Positions 22,343 through 28,859 of a stretch of DNA of 37,094 nt are shown here, one piece after another (position 1 is the stretch's first letter; each line of letters starts with the position of its first letter). The stretch is from a virus. Under the pieces are notes generated by a model. That model was not told where the DNA came from. It saw only the letters and a list, made by a program, of their open reading frames with translations, and ran no database searches. The stretch lies in IMG/VR virus record IMGVR_UViG_3300024054_000524, positions 1 through 37,094 of that record; one strand, written 5' to 3'. A program made the position numbers and the translations under genes.

Positions 22343-23584
22343 ATGAAGCGCACGAGCTTACGGGAGGCGGCCATGCGGCCGGATGGCCCGCCGTTGTGCC
22401 TGAAGGCCACGCTGATCCGCCACGGCATCGACCAGTCGCAGCTGGCCCGCTGCATCCGCCAGCCCAGCGGCAAGCCGCTGCACCGCGCTGCGCTGAACCT
22501 GCTGCTGAATGGCCACCGCTGGCCGGTGACGACGCCGGCCGACGAAATCGTCGCGGCCACCGAGTCCATGCTGCGGCAGCACGGCGTGCCCGAGGCGGAG
22601 ATTGCCGGCATCTGGGACGCCGATCCGGGCGATCCGGCGCGCCACGCGCAACCCCAGTACCGCCGCCCGGCGGCGCTCAACGACCCCGACCTGGAAAACG
22701 ACACCCCGGAGACCCGCGAAATGCTCTCACCCGACGCACGCAAACACTTTTCCCTGTTCCGCGACCCCTTCCAGGACGATGTCCAGGGCGCCGACGACGT
22801 CTATCTCTCGGCCGACGGGCGCTACATCCGCGAGGCCATGTTCACCACCGCCAGGCACGGCGGCTTCCTCGCCGTGGTGGGCGAGTCCGGCGCCGGAAAG
22901 ACCATCCTGCGCAAGGACCTGATCGAGCGCATCAACCGGGAAGGCCAGGCCATCGTCCTGATCCAGCCGCAGGTGATCGACAAGACCCGCCTGACCGCCG
23001 GCATGATCTTCGAGGCCATCATCGACGACCTGGTGCCCGGCACGCCGATCCGCCGCAGCCAGGAGGCCAAGGCGCGCCAGGCGCAGAAGATGCTCACCGA
23101 GAGCAGCCGCGCCGGCAACAGCCACGTGCTGGTGATCGAGGAGGCCCACGATCTGTCCGTGCCCACCCTGAAGGTGCTCAAGCGCTTCTGGGAACTGGAG
23201 GACGGCTTCAGGCGCCTGCTGGCCATCATCCTGATCGGCCAGCCGGAACTGAAGCTGCGCCTGGACGAACGCCACAACTACGACGCCCGCGAGGTGATCC
23301 GCCGCTGCGAGGTGGCGGAGCTGATGCCGCTGGATCGCCACCTGGAGGACTACCTGGCGAAGAAGTTCCAGCGGGTAGGCGCCGACGCGGCCCGGCTGCT
23401 CGGCGCCGACGCCTACGACGCCATGCGCATCGTGAAGGGGCCGCAGACGCGACCCGGCGGCGTGGTGGCCAAGCCCAGCCAGCTTTATCCCCTGGTCGTC
23501 AACAACCTGGTCACCAAGGCCATGAACCACGCCGCCGAACTGGGCGTTCCGGTGGTGAACGGCGACGTGATCCGGGCGCTGTAA
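22343..23584 (+). CDS. muB: Target-capture ATPase B (AAA+, Mu B family)
   Basis: A 413-residue product; start 22343 has AGGAG eight bases upstream. An N-terminal HTH (KATLIRHGIDQSQLARCIRQ, about 21-55) is followed by an AAA+ domain: Walker A GESGAGKT (180-187), Walker B VLVIEEAHD (262-270) and a sensor-like ILIGQPEL. The ATPase binds DNA, delivers targets to A and gives target immunity in Mu. It is longer than Mu B (312) because of the added N-terminal region, as in the ExeA/TniB-like B proteins of BcepMu-type phages. Confidence 0.93.
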   Translation: MKRTSLREAAMRPDGPPLCLKATLIRHGIDQSQLARCIRQPSGKPLHRAALNLLLNGHRWPVTTPADEIVAATESMLRQHGVPEAEIAGIWDADPGDPARHAQPQYRRPAALNDPDLENDTPETREMLSPDARKHFSLFRDPFQDDVQGADDVYLSADGRYIREAMFTTARHGGFLAVVGESGAGKTILRKDLIERINREGQAIVLIQPQVIDKTRLTAGMIFEAIIDDLVPGTPIRRSQEAKARQAQKMLTESSRAGNSHVLVIEEAHDLSVPTLKVLKRFWELEDGFRRLLAIILIGQPELKLRLDERHNYDAREVIRRCEVAELMPLDRHLEDYLAKKFQRVGADAARLLGADAYDAMRIVKGPQTRPGGVVAKPSQLYPLVVNNLVTKAMNHAAELGVPVVNGDVIRAL

Positions 23585-23594
23585 GGAGACCACC

Positions 23595-23816
23595 ATGCTG
23601 AATCCCCACGACAAACCGCGCGCCGCCGAAGTCGCCCTGGTGCTGCTGTTCATCCTGCTGGCGATGGCCTTCGCCGGCGGCGTCGACTACCAGGACGAAC
23701 TGGAGCGCGAGAACCGCACCCTGCGCGCGTCCGCCGCCCGCTGCCAGATGATCCAGGCCCTGCGCGAGGCGGAGCCGGCGCGCGTTGCGCAATCCCACGA
23801 GGAGATCCGGCCATGA
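23595..23816 (+). CDS. Small membrane protein after B
   Basis: A 73-residue product with one strong membrane segment (VALVLLFILLAMAFAGGV, about 13-30) followed by a charged helix (ELERENRTLRASAARC). AAGGAG precedes the start. It is overlapped by four bases with the next gene. The layout resembles bitopic early phage proteins; the function is unknown. Confidence 0.65.
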   Translation: MLNPHDKPRAAEVALVLLFILLAMAFAGGVDYQDELERENRTLRASAARCQMIQALREAEPARVAQSHEEIRP

Positions 23817-24088
23817 TGCTCGCCGCCCTGATCAACTGGCGCCCCATCGCGGTGCCGCCGGAAACCCATGAGCTGTTCACCGCCGTGCTGGCCTTCGAGG
23901 ACGACGAGGGCCGGGCGGTACTGGAGCCGACGCTCTATGTTTGGCAGGACGGATGCTGGGTGGACGAGATCGACGGCCGCGCCAACACCAGCGCGCGCTG
24001 GTGGGTGCCGGAATCCGAACTGGTGGCGCAGCTCAACGTGAGCCTGGCCTATGGCCGTCGGCATGCGGCGGTAGGCCATGACGCTTGA
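23813..24088 (+). CDS. Small early protein, DUF551-like
   Basis: A 91-residue product starting at 23813 (ATGA overlap). It contains INWRPIAVPPETHELFTAVL and a Trp-rich end (ARWWVPESELVAQL), resembling the W-R-P-I...W-W-P pattern of DUF551-type proteins that are common in phages. The function is unknown. The last ten bases overlap the start of the next gene. Confidence 0.65.
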   Translation: MMLAALINWRPIAVPPETHELFTAVLAFEDDEGRAVLEPTLYVWQDGCWVDEIDGRANTSARWWVPESELVAQLNVSLAYGRRHAAVGHDA

Positions 24089-25046
24089 GTCCGCCATCCT
24101 CGACGTCCTCGCCGGCGCCAGCGCGCAGAAGCCGGTGGCGCTGTTCCAGCTCGCCGGCCGACTGCCCGGCCCCCTGGCGCCGGAAGCGGACATCGTCGCC
24201 GCCCTGGCCGACCTGGTGGAACGCCGGGCGGTGAACACCGCGCGCCTGTCCGCCGACGGCCAGAACTGGCGCGACGTGTACTGGCTGACCGGCGTACCGC
24301 CGGCGCCGCTGCCGCGCGGCATCACCCTCAACAAGCACACCCAGGCCGACGCCCAGGCCGCCCACGCTGCCCAGGTGGCGGCCGAGGCAAGCCGTGACGA
24401 ACTCAAATCCCCCCCAGCCCCCCTTTTGCAAAGGGGGGAGAAAAACCAGGAGAACCCCATGCCGCGCATTGCCAAACCCGCTCGAACCCAGGCCAAACCG
24501 GCCAAACCCGACGTCATCGTCGAAGTCCACGCCCACCGCCGCGCGCCGGATGGCGCGGTGATTGCCCAGGCGATGGCGGCCCTGGCGGGCACCACCGCCG
24601 AGTCCGCCCTGGCCACCGACGAGCTGCTGGCCCGCTGCCCGGCCGCGGCCTCGCTGGGCTCGCTGCGCGCCACCCTGCGCACCCTGGCCAAGCGCGGGGC
24701 AATCCAGACCGAGGGCCGCACGGCGCGGCGAAAGCTGCGCTACTTCTGGTGGGCGGCCGCGCCCGTGGCGCTCAACGACGGCCACGAGAAGAACCTGGCG
24801 GTGCTGAAGCGACTGGGTGGGGAGGAACACCCCGCCGGAGCGGAGACGCGGACCGTGGAGCCCGATCAGGTCGCCGAGGCCGCAGCCACCCTGGGCCTGG
24901 ATGTCGCGCCGGGCACCACACGCTACGCCCTGTGGGATGACGGCCAGCTGCTGGTGTCGGCGGGCGACGACATGATCGTCCTGGACGCGGGCTCCACCCG
25001 CCGCCTGGCGGACTTCCTGGAAAGCTGCCTGGGGGTGCTGCCATGA
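24078..25046 (+). CDS. Early ORF joined to the next gene through a palindromic repeat
   Basis: An open frame of 322 codons that looks like two genes. Residues 1-107 (MTLESAILDVLAGASAQKPV, then AALADLVERRAVNTARLSAD) resemble a winged-helix protein. Residues 110-121 (KSPPAPLLQRGE) are read from palindromic repeat R2. From M128 a second protein begins with its own ribosome site (separate entry). The repeat probably removed the first gene's stop by in-frame insertion, so both a long fusion and the short second protein could be made. Confidence 0.55.
   Translation: MTLESAILDVLAGASAQKPVALFQLAGRLPGPLAPEADIVAALADLVERRAVNTARLSADGQNWRDVYWLTGVPPAPLPRGITLNKHTQADAQAAHAAQVAAEASRDELKSPPAPLLQRGEKNQENPMPRIAKPARTQAKPAKPDVIVEVHAHRRAPDGAVIAQAMAALAGTTAESALATDELLARCPAAASLGSLRATLRTLAKRGAIQTEGRTARRKLRYFWWAAAPVALNDGHEKNLAVLKRLGGEEHPAGAETRTVEPDQVAEAAATLGLDVAPGTTRYALWDDGQLLVSAGDDMIVLDAGSTRRLADFLESCLGVLP
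24407..24440. repeat. Palindromic element R2 (CCCCCCTTT/AAAGGGGGG family)
   Basis: The core CCCCCCTTT-TGC-AAAGGGGGG (24418-24438) is preceded by AATCCCCCCCAGC. It shares this design with R3 and R4. It is translated in frame within the 24078-25046 ORF. Confidence 0.85.
24459..25046 (+). CDS. Early winged-helix-like protein (second half of fused ORF)
   Basis: The ATG at 24459 has AGGAG seven bases upstream and begins a 195-residue protein (MPRIAKPARTQAKPAKPDVI). The N-terminal basic stretch is followed by helical repeats (ATDELLARCPAAASLGSLRA, then LAKRGAIQTEGRTARRKLRY), again a winged-helix style, and a C-terminal strand-rich part. It is probably the authentic gene; the longer frame adds the upstream protein by read-through of R2. 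No name can be given. The stop overlaps the next start (ATGA). Confidence 0.65.
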   Translation: MPRIAKPARTQAKPAKPDVIVEVHAHRRAPDGAVIAQAMAALAGTTAESALATDELLARCPAAASLGSLRATLRTLAKRGAIQTEGRTARRKLRYFWWAAAPVALNDGHEKNLAVLKRLGGEEHPAGAETRTVEPDQVAEAAATLGLDVAPGTTRYALWDDGQLLVSAGDDMIVLDAGSTRRLADFLESCLGVLP

Positions 25047-25264
25047 GCAGCATCGATAATGCCAAGGCGGCCATGGGGTTTCATGGCGCCCAGGACCGCA
25101 CCGACGTGTGCGCCTGGTGCGCGCATCTGGACGCCGACTATCCGGACCGCTCGCCGCCCTACGACAAGCCCACGTTACGCTGCAAGCTGGGCGGCTTCCG
25201 CACCAGCCTGATGGCGATCTGCGACGCGCACGTCCTGGGCAAGTCCCGCAAGGGGCTGTGGTGA
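25043..25264 (+). CDS. Small Cys-rich protein, putative zinc binding
   Basis: A 73-residue product with C-x2-C (DVCAWCAHLDADYP), then C (TLRCKLGGFRT) and C-D-A-H (MAICDAHVLG), enough ligands for one zinc ion. It is coupled to neighbours by 4-base overlaps on both sides. Similar small Cys-rich proteins are common in Mu-like early regions. The function is unknown. Confidence 0.65.
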   Translation: MSSIDNAKAAMGFHGAQDRTDVCAWCAHLDADYPDRSPPYDKPTLRCKLGGFRTSLMAICDAHVLGKSRKGLW

Positions 25265-25887
25265 GCGGCCTGCCCGTCGTCGCCTGCCCCTGCTGCAACG
25301 TGCAGCTGCCGCTGGAAGGGTGGATCGCCAACACCGCCGCGCGCGAGGCCTTCCTGGCCCTGGCCGGGCTGCATCCGTCCATGCGCCTGCCCATGACCTG
25401 CCTGCGCTACGTGGGCCTGTTCGCCCCCATCAAGCACACCATGCGCTGGGAGCGCATCGCCGACCTGCTCAACGAGGTGCGCGAACTCATCTCCACCGGC
25501 CGGGTGACCTGGAAACATCAGGAGCTGCCCGCGCCCCTGGACTACTGGCTCACCGGCATGGAAACCCTGCTGGCCAAGGGCGACCTGCGCCGGCCCCTGG
25601 CCAACCACAACTACCTGAAGGCGGTGGTGGCGGGCATGAGCGAGCAGGCCCAGGCCGGCGACGAGCAGCGGCGCATCGCCGGCGGGCGAGGCGAGACGCC
25701 CGTGTCTTCCCCCCTTTCCCAAAGGGGGGAGAGGGGGGATTCAGACCCAGCCGGCCAGGCCACCGCCCCCTCAATCCCCCCCAGCCCCCCTTTTGCAAAG
25801 GGGGGGGAAAAGAAGCCCCGCCACAACCGCGAGGCCGCCGCCAAGGCCCTCGCTGACATCTCCGAAAAACTGAAAGGAGCCAAGTAA
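25261..25887 (+). CDS. Early phage protein with zinc ribbon and embedded repeats
   Basis: A 208-residue product from a GTG start (GTGA overlap). The N-terminal CPCCNVQLPLEGWI is a zinc-ribbon knuckle and is followed by a helical domain (MRLPMTCLRYVGLFAP, then MRWERIADLLNEVRELISTG) found in BcepMu-like early proteins. Residues about 149-182 are read from palindromic elements R3 and R4 (SSPLSQRGERGD, IPPSPPFAKGGE) and form a low-complexity linker before the last 25 residues. The inserts keep the frame open. The function is unknown. Confidence 0.65.
   Translation: MSGLPVVACPCCNVQLPLEGWIANTAAREAFLALAGLHPSMRLPMTCLRYVGLFAPIKHTMRWERIADLLNEVRELISTGRVTWKHQELPAPLDYWLTGMETLLAKGDLRRPLANHNYLKAVVAGMSEQAQAGDEQRRIAGGRGETPVSSPLSQRGERGDSDPAGQATAPSIPPSPPFAKGGEKKPRHNREAAAKALADISEKLKGAK
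25707..25742. repeat. Palindromic element R3
   Basis: CCCCCCTTT-CCC-AAAGGGGGG core followed by AGAGGGGGGATT. It is inverted in flank order relative to R4 (AATCCCCCC on the far side), so R3 and R4 form a facing pair, about 30 bases apart, within one coding frame. Confidence 0.85.
25774..25807. repeat. Palindromic element R4
   Basis: Core CCCCCCTTT-TGC-AAAGGGGGG (25785-25805), preceded by AATCCCCCCAGC: nearly identical to R2. It faces R3. Confidence 0.85.
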
Positions 25888-26411
25888 TGGCCAAAGTCAC
25901 CCGCCTCAAAGCCCCCGCCCTGGAGGCGCCCCAGTCCCGCGACGACGTCGCACGGATGATCCGCGAGATCGGCGACCTGCAGCGGGATTTCGTCCGCATC
26001 CAGGCGGACATGAACGATGCGATCGCGGCGGCGACGGATCACGCCCAGCCTATGCTCTCCGGCCTCACCGCGCGCATCGAGGCGCTGCAGGCCGGCGTGC
26101 AGACCTGGTGCGAGGCGCACCGGGCCGAACTCACCCGCGACGGCCGCGTGAAGTCCGCCAACCTGGTCACCGGCGAGGTGCAGTGGCGCCAGCGGCCGCC
26201 CAGCGTGCGCGTGCGCGCCCTGGACGCGGTGCTGGCAGAGATCCGCGCCCGCGGCCTGGCGGACGCCTACATCCGCACCACCGAGGCGCTGGACAAGGCC
26301 GCCGTGCTGGCCTCGCCGGACGAGGTGGCGGGCATTCCCGGCCTGGCTGTCGTCACCGGCGTCGAGGACTTCGTCATCACCCCCTTCGAATTCGAGCAAA
26401 CGGCCGCGTAG
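25887..26411 (+). CDS. gam: Host-nuclease inhibitor Gam (Mu Gam family)
   Basis: A 174-residue product. Mu Gam binds double-stranded DNA ends and blocks RecBCD. The family pattern is present: a long N-terminal coiled coil (DVARMIREIGDLQRDFVRIQ), CEAHRAELT near 75, then GEVQWRQRPPSVRV and a C-terminal VTGVEDFVITPFE. Length fits the family. The start is coupled to the preceding stop (TAATG). Confidence 0.93.
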   Translation: MAKVTRLKAPALEAPQSRDDVARMIREIGDLQRDFVRIQADMNDAIAAATDHAQPMLSGLTARIEALQAGVQTWCEAHRAELTRDGRVKSANLVTGEVQWRQRPPSVRVRALDAVLAEIRARGLADAYIRTTEALDKAAVLASPDEVAGIPGLAVVTGVEDFVITPFEFEQTAA

Positions 26412-26549
26412 GTCGCCACCCGCCCAAGGAAACCGTGGGGAAACGGAACCGGCCGGCATGGAAAAAGCAAAGGACACCTTGGGGCCTTTCACCCCGAACA
26501 GTCGCCAGGAACCGGCAACCCTCAACCACTCAGACTCAGGAGCCCGACC
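26412..26549. other. Gap between Gam and HU, with a weak 31-codon ORF
   Basis: The 138-base gap holds an ORF of 31 codons (26458-26553, MEKAKDTLGPF) whose stop overlaps the HU start (ATGA). No Shine-Dalgarno sequence precedes it. It could be a leader ORF that couples HU translation, or chance. Nothing else stands out. Confidence 0.3.
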
Positions 26550-26849
26550 ATGAATCAGAAAGACCTTATCGAGCGCGTCCGCATCCAGGGCGCCCACAAC
26601 AACGAGCAGATCCTCAACGCTGTCACCAAGAAGACGGCCGAGGCCTGGCTGGATGCCGTGTGCCGGGTGGCCGCCAAGGCCCTGGACGATGGCGAGGAAG
26701 TCACCCTGCCCGGCCTGGGCAAATTCAAGGTGGCCTTCAAGGCCGCTCGTACCGGCCGCAACCCGGCCACCGGCGAGGCCATGCAGATCCCGGCGAAGTA
26801 CGTGGTCAAGTTTGTGCCCTCGAAGTCCCTGAAGGGGGCGCTGGCCTAG
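26550..26849 (+). CDS. HU-family DNA-bending protein
   Basis: A 99-residue histone-like protein: MNQKDLIERV, helical dimer part, then GEEVTLPGLGKFKVAFKAAR and TGRNPATGEAMQIPAKYVVK, where the conserved R-N-P beta-arm proline is present. HU stimulates assembly of the Mu transpososome, so a phage-borne copy next to Gam fits transposition. AGGAG lies seven bases before the start. Confidence 0.93.
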   Translation: MNQKDLIERVRIQGAHNNEQILNAVTKKTAEAWLDAVCRVAAKALDDGEEVTLPGLGKFKVAFKAARTGRNPATGEAMQIPAKYVVKFVPSKSLKGALA

Positions 26850-26850
26850 C

Positions 26851-26893
26851 CGCCCTTCTCCCTCTCCCGCCGGGAGAGGGCTGGGGTGAGGGG
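26851..26893. repeat. Palindromic element R5
   Basis: CCCTCTCCC-GCC-GGGAGAGGG (26860-26880) followed by CTGGGGTGAGGGGG, right after the HU stop. Same family as R1, R6 and R7. It may act as an mRNA 3' stabiliser. Confidence 0.85.
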
Positions 26894-26933
26894 GCAACGC
26901 CACCCTCACCGGAGCCCACCAGGAGACCGCACC

Positions 26934-27170
26934 ATGCACTTCGCCCGCCTCAGAAACAGCCCGCGCCTGGCCACCATGATGCGCATCCTCGCCGACGGCC
27001 GCGAGCACACCACCGCCGAGTTGATCGACCTGTCCGCGCAGCTGGCGCGCAATCGCGACGGCGTGCGCTTGTGCGCGGTCAACAGCATCGCCGCCGAACT
27101 GCGCGCCAACGGCCTGGCCGTCAGCGTGCGGCGCCAGGGCAGCCGCTATTACTACCGGCTGGGGCGGTGA
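26934..27170 (+). CDS. Small winged-helix protein
   Basis: A 78-residue product with AGGAG before ATG 26934, preferred over the longer frame that runs back into R5. MMRILADGREHTTAELIDLS, then VNSIAAELRANGLAVSVRRQ and a GSRYYYRL wing give a winged-helix signature. It probably binds DNA. It is located between HU and GemA. Confidence 0.7.
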   Translation: MHFARLRNSPRLATMMRILADGREHTTAELIDLSAQLARNRDGVRLCAVNSIAAELRANGLAVSVRRQGSRYYYRLGR

Positions 27171-27172
27171 GC

Positions 27173-27625
27173 ATGGACCACCATCGATTCCTTCGCGCCC
27201 TCTTCGCCGCCTGCCGCCGGCTGGGGATGGACGATGAGCAGCGCTACGCCATGCTCCATGGCGTCACCGGCAAGGCCAGCAGCGCCGACCTCACCCCCCT
27301 GGAACGCGCCAGGGTGCTGGACCACCTGAACCGCCTCACCGGCCACGTGCCCGCGCACGGCCGCGCGCCCAACGCGCCGGCGCCGGACAAGGCGGCGCTG
27401 ATGGGCAAAATCGAGGCCCAGCTGGCGGACATGGGCCTGCCCTGGCATTACCTGACCAGCGCCAGGCACGGCAAGAGCATGGTGCAGCGCCTGGCCGGGG
27501 TGGATGCCCTGGAGTTCGCCACGCCGGCGGGCCTGTCCAAGATCGTCGCGGCCCTGGCCTATCGCCAACAGAAGCTCCCCTCGCCCGCAAGCGGGAGAGG
27601 GGCCGGGGGAGAGGGAAAGCCCTGA
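27173..27625 (+). CDS. gemA: GemA (Mu gp16, DUF1018) with repeat-derived C-terminus
   Basis: The 150-residue product matches GemA/DUF1018: HHRFLRALFAACRRLGMDDE, YAMLHGVTGKAS and KIEAQLADMGLPWHYLTSAR, then MVQRLAGVDALEFATPAGLS and KIVAALAYRQQK. Mu GemA alters host gene expression and supercoiling. The last 17 residues (LPSPASGRGAGGEGKP) come from palindromic element R6 and are not part of the family. It is the gene just before Mor, as in Mu-like phages. Confidence 0.85.
   Translation: MDHHRFLRALFAACRRLGMDDEQRYAMLHGVTGKASSADLTPLERARVLDHLNRLTGHVPAHGRAPNAPAPDKAALMGKIEAQLADMGLPWHYLTSARHGKSMVQRLAGVDALEFATPAGLSKIVAALAYRQQKLPSPASGRGAGGEGKP
27574..27615. repeat. Palindromic element R6
   Basis: CTCCCCTCG-CCCGC-AA-GCGGG-AGAGGGG with trailing CCGGGGGAGAGGG, in frame at the 3' end of gemA, supplying its last codons and ending at the mor start. 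Confidence 0.8.
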
Positions 27626-28002
27626 TGCCCGTCGCCGACCCCGCCTACCTGGTGGATCTGCTCGGCCCCAGCGCCGTCACCGCCCTGGTGAAGGCCTTCG
27701 GCGGCCTGGTGCTGGACGTGCCCAAGCGCCAGGACGGCCAGGCCTACCAGCGCATCGAGGAGGTGACCGGCCCGGCCGCCGCCGCCAAGCTGGTGGAAAA
27801 GTTCGGCGGTACGCCGGTCTACATCGCCAAGCTGTATGCGGCCAGCCTGGCGGCGCGCAATCGGCATATCCGCGCCGCCTACGACGCGCGGGTGAGCGTC
27901 GCGGAACTGGCGCGCCAGCATCAGCTCACCGAGCGGCAAATCTGGAACATCCTGGGGCGGGGAGAGGACCCCGGTATCCCGGGACAGGCAAACCTGTTTT
28001 AA
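27625..28002 (+). CDS. mor: Middle/late transcription activator Mor
   Basis: A 125-residue product; Mor/C family activators bind dyads as dimers upstream of phage promoters. Family features: N-terminal dimer part (LVDLLGPSAVTALVKAFGGL), then RIEEVTGPAAAAKLVEKFGG with the GGTPVYI strand, and a C-terminal HTH (RVSVAELARQHQLTERQIWN ending ILGRG). It is the last gene before the terminator. Only one Mor/C protein is seen in the window, so it may drive all late blocks through the CTGAACC dyads. Confidence 0.93.
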   Translation: MPVADPAYLVDLLGPSAVTALVKAFGGLVLDVPKRQDGQAYQRIEEVTGPAAAAKLVEKFGGTPVYIAKLYAASLAARNRHIRAAYDARVSVAELARQHQLTERQIWNILGRGEDPGIPGQANLF

Positions 28003-28020
28003 GATTCGCTCACCTCCATG

Positions 28021-28067
28021 ACCGCCGCTAGGCGGTCTTCTGGCCCCGGTTACCCGGGGCCTTTTTC
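28021..28067 (+). terminator. Tandem hairpin terminator after mor
   Basis: ACCGCC-GCTA-GGCGGT (28021-28036) is followed by GGCCCCGG-TTAC-CCGGGGCC (28042-28061) and TTTTT (28062-28066). The second is a textbook intrinsic terminator. It closes the early transcript ten bases before dyad C. Confidence 0.9.
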
Positions 28068-28076
28068 TTGGTGCCG

Positions 28077-28091
28077 CTGAACCGCTTCAGT
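28077..28091 (+). promoter_or_regulatory. Late dyad, copy C
   Basis: CTGAA-CCGC-TTCAG then T. It lies between the early terminator and the amidase gene (start 38 bases on). With the following CT it gives 17 bases identical to copy A read toward the protease. No -10-like hexamer is visible downstream; the following bases are CCC- and GCGCGC-rich as in copy B. It is the probable control site of the rightward late arm. Confidence 0.6.
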
Positions 28092-28128
28092 CTGCCCGGC
28101 CCACCCCGCGCGCGCGGACACTCGCCGC

Positions 28129-28677
28129 ATGCCGCGCCCGATCCGCCTCCTCGTCATCCATTGCTCCGCCAGCCCGGACGAGCGGACGCTGTTCACCGGG
28201 CATTACTGGGAGCCGGGCTTCCGCACGCCGGTCATGGAGATCGACGCCTGGCACAAGGCGCGCGGATTCCAACGCGACACCTACTGGCGCGGCCGTCTGA
28301 ACCCGAGCCTGGAGGCCATCGGCTACCACTACGTGATCGCGCGCAACGGGGCGCTGTTCACCGGCCGCCACGAGGATGAGCCGGGCGCGCACGCGGAAGG
28401 CTGGAACGTGCCGTCGCTGGGTCTCTGCCTGGTGGGCACTCAACGCTTCGCGCCGGAGCAGTGGCTGCAGCTGAAGGCCACGGTGGAGGGGCTGGCCAAG
28501 CGCCACGACATTCCCCTGGTGTCGCCTCACCTGGTGGTCCAGGGCCGGCATCGCATGGTGGTGCACGGCGGCATCTGCGGCCACCGCGATCTGCCGGAGG
28601 TGGCCAAGGCCTGCCCGGGGTTCGATGTTGCCGCCTGGCTGGCGGACGGCCTGGCGCCGCCGAAAGGGGAATCATGA
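28129..28677 (+). CDS. Endolysin, N-acetylmuramoyl-L-alanine amidase
   Basis: The 182-residue product is an amidase_2 (T7 lysozyme-like) enzyme that cuts the peptidoglycan amide bond. Zinc ligands are in place: H11 (LLVIHCSASPDER), and H152 with Cys at the end of a CGHRDLPEVAKACPGFDV motif. Internal GYHYVIARNGALFTGR and GLCLVGTQRF are typical. It has no signal peptide, so it needs the holin-like neighbours. The ATG lacks a Shine-Dalgarno sequence. It is the first gene of the rightward late arm. Confidence 0.93.
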   Translation: MPRPIRLLVIHCSASPDERTLFTGHYWEPGFRTPVMEIDAWHKARGFQRDTYWRGRLNPSLEAIGYHYVIARNGALFTGRHEDEPGAHAEGWNVPSLGLCLVGTQRFAPEQWLQLKATVEGLAKRHDIPLVSPHLVVQGRHRMVVHGGICGHRDLPEVAKACPGFDVAAWLADGLAPPKGES

Positions 28678-28859
28678 ATCTGCTCTTCTCCGTGGCCTTG
28701 AGCCTGGGCCTGCAGCAGCCGGTGTATCTGTATGGCTGCTGCCCGGTCTCGAACCTGCTGGTGTGGCGCGTGGTGCCGGTGCTGGTGGTGGCCGCGCCGC
28801 CGGCGACGATCCACGAGCCGCGCGAGATCGGCGCGGTGCCGCACGTGGCGAGGATCTGA
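28674..28859 (+). CDS. Small hydrophobic lysis-region protein
   Basis: A 61-residue product with a start overlapping the amidase stop (ATGA). Hydrophobic segments at 1-15 (MNLLFSVALSLGL) and about 27-42 (NLLVWRVVPVLVVAAP) are separated by YLYGCC. It may assist lysis as a holin or antiholin component, by position and hydrophobicity only. Confidence 0.55.
   Translation: MNLLFSVALSLGLQQPVYLYGCCPVSNLLVWRVVPVLVVAAPPATIHEPREIGAVPHVARI

Noticed and set aside
19714-22743. Minus-strand open frame of about 1000 codons
   Set aside because: Antisense shadow of the coiled-coil protein, transposase A and the start of B; no domain and no ribosome site.
26458-26553. 31-codon ORF overlapping the HU start
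   Set aside because: No ribosome site and no recognisable sequence; kept only as a note in the gap entry.
27326-27338. CTGAACCGCCTCA, similar to the late dyad
   Set aside because: It lacks the second arm, lies inside gemA codons for conserved residues (HLNRL), and heads no gene block.
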